DNA from: Deinococcus sedimenti
GTDB taxonomy: Bacteria; Deinococcota; Deinococci; Deinococcales; Deinococcaceae
DNA: 64,000 nt
Direction of reading: 5' to 3'
Assembly (NCBI RefSeq): GCF_014648135.1
Contig: NZ_BMQN01000005.1
Location: 149,193 to 213,192, forward strand
The translations under genes and the position numbers were made by a program. Position 1 is the first letter of the stretch, and the number at the start of each line of letters is the position of its first letter. Below are positions 62,699-64,000 of this stretch, in pieces. The notes beneath the pieces were generated by a model. The model saw nothing but the letters and a program-made list of their open reading frames with translations, did not search any database and had not been told where the DNA came from.

Positions 62699-62704
62699 GC
62701 CTGT

Positions 62705-63439
62705 ATGGATCTCGCTGCTGCCCGCGCCGCCCTGCAAGCCGCCACCCGCGTTGCCGTGCTGACCGGCGCGGGCGTCAGCGCCGAGAGCGGCATTCCCACC
62801 TTCCGCGACGCGCAGACCGGGCACTGGGCACGCTTCAGACCCGAGGACCTCGCCAGTCCGCCCGCGTACCGCCGCGACCCGGAGATGGTCTGGGAGTGGT
62901 ACGCGGGCCGCTACCGCGACGTGCTCGCCGCGCAGCCGAACGGCGCGCACGACCTGCTCGCGCGACTGGAGGCGCAGAAGGGCGCGGGGTTCTTCCTCGC
63001 CACGCAGAACGTGGACGGGCTGCACCACCGCGCGGGCAGCGGCACGCACGGCGGGCGGGTCGTGGAACTGCACGGCAACCTCCTCAGCGGCCGCGACGAG
63101 GTGACGGGCCAGACGTTTCCTCTCGCTGCGCCCGCTGAGCTGGTCACGCCGCCCACCTCCCCGCTCGGAAACCGCATGCGGCCCAACGTCGTCTGGTTCG
63201 GCGAGTACCTGCCCGAGGACGCCCTGGAAGCCGCTCAGGACGCCTTCGCCGCCGCTGAGGTCGCGCTGGTGATCGGCACGAGCGGGGCCGTGTACCCCGC
63301 CGCCGGACTGGCCGCCGAGACCCTGCGGCGCGGCGGGATCGCCATCGAGATCAACCCCACCGACACGGAGATCTCGCACCAGATGACCTATGCCATCCGG
63401 GACGTCGCGTCACAGGGCCTCGCCGCGCTGCTCGAATGA
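62705..63439 (+). CDS. Sir2-family NAD-dependent deacylase lacking zinc cysteines
   Basis: A 244-residue sirtuin. NAD-binding motifs are GAGVSAESGIPTFRD (21-35), TQNVDGLHHRAG (100-111) with catalytic His123 in ELHGN, and VIGTSGAVYPAAGL near the end. Y66 and R69 in WEWYAGR match the Tyr-x-x-Arg pair that gives SIRT5/CobB class enzymes desuccinylase activity. The zinc ribbon that normally follows ELHG has no cysteine at all (NLLSGRDEVTGQTFPL), so the fold must be held otherwise. Its stop overlaps the next gene's start (ATGA). It uses NAD, as does KptA upstream. Confidence 0.9.
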   Translation: MDLAAARAALQAATRVAVLTGAGVSAESGIPTFRDAQTGHWARFRPEDLASPPAYRRDPEMVWEWYAGRYRDVLAAQPNGAHDLLARLEAQKGAGFFLATQNVDGLHHRAGSGTHGGRVVELHGNLLSGRDEVTGQTFPLAAPAELVTPPTSPLGNRMRPNVVWFGEYLPEDALEAAQDAFAAAEVALVIGTSGAVYPAAGLAAETLRRGGIAIEINPTDTEISHQMTYAIRDVASQGLAALLE

Positions 63440-63873
63440 AAGTCCACCCGCAGCGCAGCCACGTGAAAGGCCCGGCCAGCACCCCACCCGCCCCGGCGCG
63501 CATCTGGGGCCTGCTCGCCAGCGAGGCCGACCGCGTGGTGCTGTTCCGGCGCGGCTCCTCACGCTGGACACGGCTGTACCTGTGGGACACCATCACCGAC
63601 ACCCTGACACCCGGATCGTGGTTCCAGGGGCGGCTGTACGAGTGGATGAGCGACCTCTCGCCCGACGGCGAGCACCTGCTGTACCACGCGCAGAACGAGT
63701 CAAAACGGCAGCAGGCGCTGGCAATGGAACGCTACGGCGTCAGAATGTGGGACTGGACGGCTCTGTCGAAACCGCCGCAGGTTCACGCCATCGGACTGTG
63801 GAACGCCCCGGACGGCTGGAGCGGCGGCGGCGCGTTCCGGGACTCACGGACGATTCAGGTCAACCACACCTGA
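63436..63873 (+). CDS. Conserved hypothetical protein, probably cut short by an IS3 element
   Basis: 145 residues, translationally coupled to sir2 by an ATGA overlap. The sequence has RIWGLLASEADRVVLFRRGSSRWTRLYLWDT, then LYEWMSDLSPDGEHLLYHA, WDWTALSKPPQ and GLWNAPDGWSGGGAFRDSRTIQVNH. From memory this resembles a widespread family of longer hypothetical proteins in which the SRPP and WGGG-type motifs are followed by more sequence. The stop at 63871-63873 lies within about 12 bp of the IS3-like end, so truncation is likely. Function unknown. Confidence 0.55.
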   Translation: MKVHPQRSHVKGPASTPPAPARIWGLLASEADRVVLFRRGSSRWTRLYLWDTITDTLTPGSWFQGRLYEWMSDLSPDGEHLLYHAQNESKRQQALAMERYGVRMWDWTALSKPPQVHAIGLWNAPDGWSGGGAFRDSRTIQVNHT

Positions 63874-64000
63874 CGTTCACCCTGTGATCGGTCCAGCCCG
63901 AATGAGCCCAGCGTACTTCAGCCCGCCAGTTGGCGGGCGAACTCATGTGGCGTGAGGTTCCCAAGAGAGCTGTGGGGACGGACGACGTTATAGTCCCGCC
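63874..64000 (-). mobile_element. Right-hand end of an IS3-family insertion sequence (partial)
   Basis: The last 130 bases hold the 3' end of a transposase and about 45 bp of terminal sequence. A TGATCGGTCCAGCC stretch at 63885 may be the inverted repeat; the edge could also be TGACGTTCACCC at 63871. The other end of the element is outside the window. Confidence 0.65.
63918..64000 (-). CDS. IS3-family transposase (OrfB), C-terminal fragment
   Basis: Reading in from the window edge, the frame gives 26 residues, DYNVVRPHSSLGNLTPHEFA being the core, and stops at TGA 63918. The YN..RPH.SLG..TP.EFA pattern is the hallmark end of the DDE integrase domain of IS3-family OrfB proteins. The rest lies beyond 64000. 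Confidence 0.9.
   Translation of the reverse strand, partial: RDYNVVRPHSSLGNLTPHEFARQLAG

Larger units (their letters stand above)
62259..62704. other. Gene-free interval with promoter-terminator unit
   Basis: About 450 bases without a supported gene. They contain the promoter at 62323-62351, the intrinsic terminator at 62362-62390, a C/G-rich hairpin at about 62415-62452, and 250 bp of ordinary GC-rich sequence before the sir2 promoter. A plus-strand frame continuous with sir2 extends back into this interval but has no start signal. Confidence 0.55.

Noticed and set aside
62259..62704. Extended N-terminus of Sir2
   Set aside because: The upstream frame is open but lies before the leaderless -10 box, and sirtuins of this class begin close to the GAGVSAESGIP motif.

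Overview
The window is high-GC chromosomal DNA from a Deinococcus-like bacterium. The evidence is a Dps with the long Lys/Ala tail of the Deinococcus Dps1 type, a CbiX-type chelatase fused to a Cys-rich C-terminal domain like D. radiodurans DR2241, a Deinococcus-style GreA/Gfh factor, RodA beside MinDE, and about 25 promoters whose -10 box sits 6-8 nt before the start codon (leaderless transcripts, common in Deinococcus). No rRNA, tRNA, CRISPR array or replication origin was seen.

Layout. 1-3.6 kb: the 3' tip of an unknown gene, a secreted protein with three 76-residue repeats, a beta-lactamase-like hydrolase and the remnant of an exported protein. 3.6-6.15 kb: an AT-rich island holding an AAA ATPase and an overlapping DUF4435/TOPRIM gene, the architecture of the PARIS anti-phage system (ariA-ariB). 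6.16-12.3 kb: purine genes on the minus strand in the order purC, purS, purQ, dinB-like, purL, purF, preceded by a structured leader of about 400 nt. 12.8-24.9 kb: CbiX-like chelatase, EF-hand protein, M20 and S41 peptidases, DUF885 hydrolase, aldo/keto reductase, RibD-like reductase, rodA, minD-minE and a TAP-like lipoprotein hydrolase. 25-32.5 kb: rimO, a zinc-ribbon protein, cytochrome P450, prepilin peptidase, a CHRD-like lipoprotein and aldehyde dehydrogenase-mobA. 32.5-47.7 kb: DUF4385, dps, a metallo-beta-lactamase fold hydrolase, two MFS exporters, rarA, a DIP1984 protein, mutS2, greA/gfh and lysS. 47.9-52.6 kb: a sugar operon (ROK regulator, binding protein, two permeases, no ATPase). 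52.6-64 kb: GIY-YIG protein, NadM-Nudix, a YbjN protein, DUF1206, mgsA, PP2C phosphatase, RidA, M32 carboxypeptidase, S9 peptidase, KptA, Sir2, a shortened hypothetical gene, and the end of an IS3-family element.

Two results stand out. The first is the PARIS island, placed between a broken gene and the stop codon of purF. The second is a family of short structured repeats. Five copies and one isolated end abut the stop codons of six genes. In the best-preserved copies the hairpin stems differ completely in sequence yet still pair, while the boxes between them are conserved. That points to selection for RNA or cruciform structure at 3' ends.
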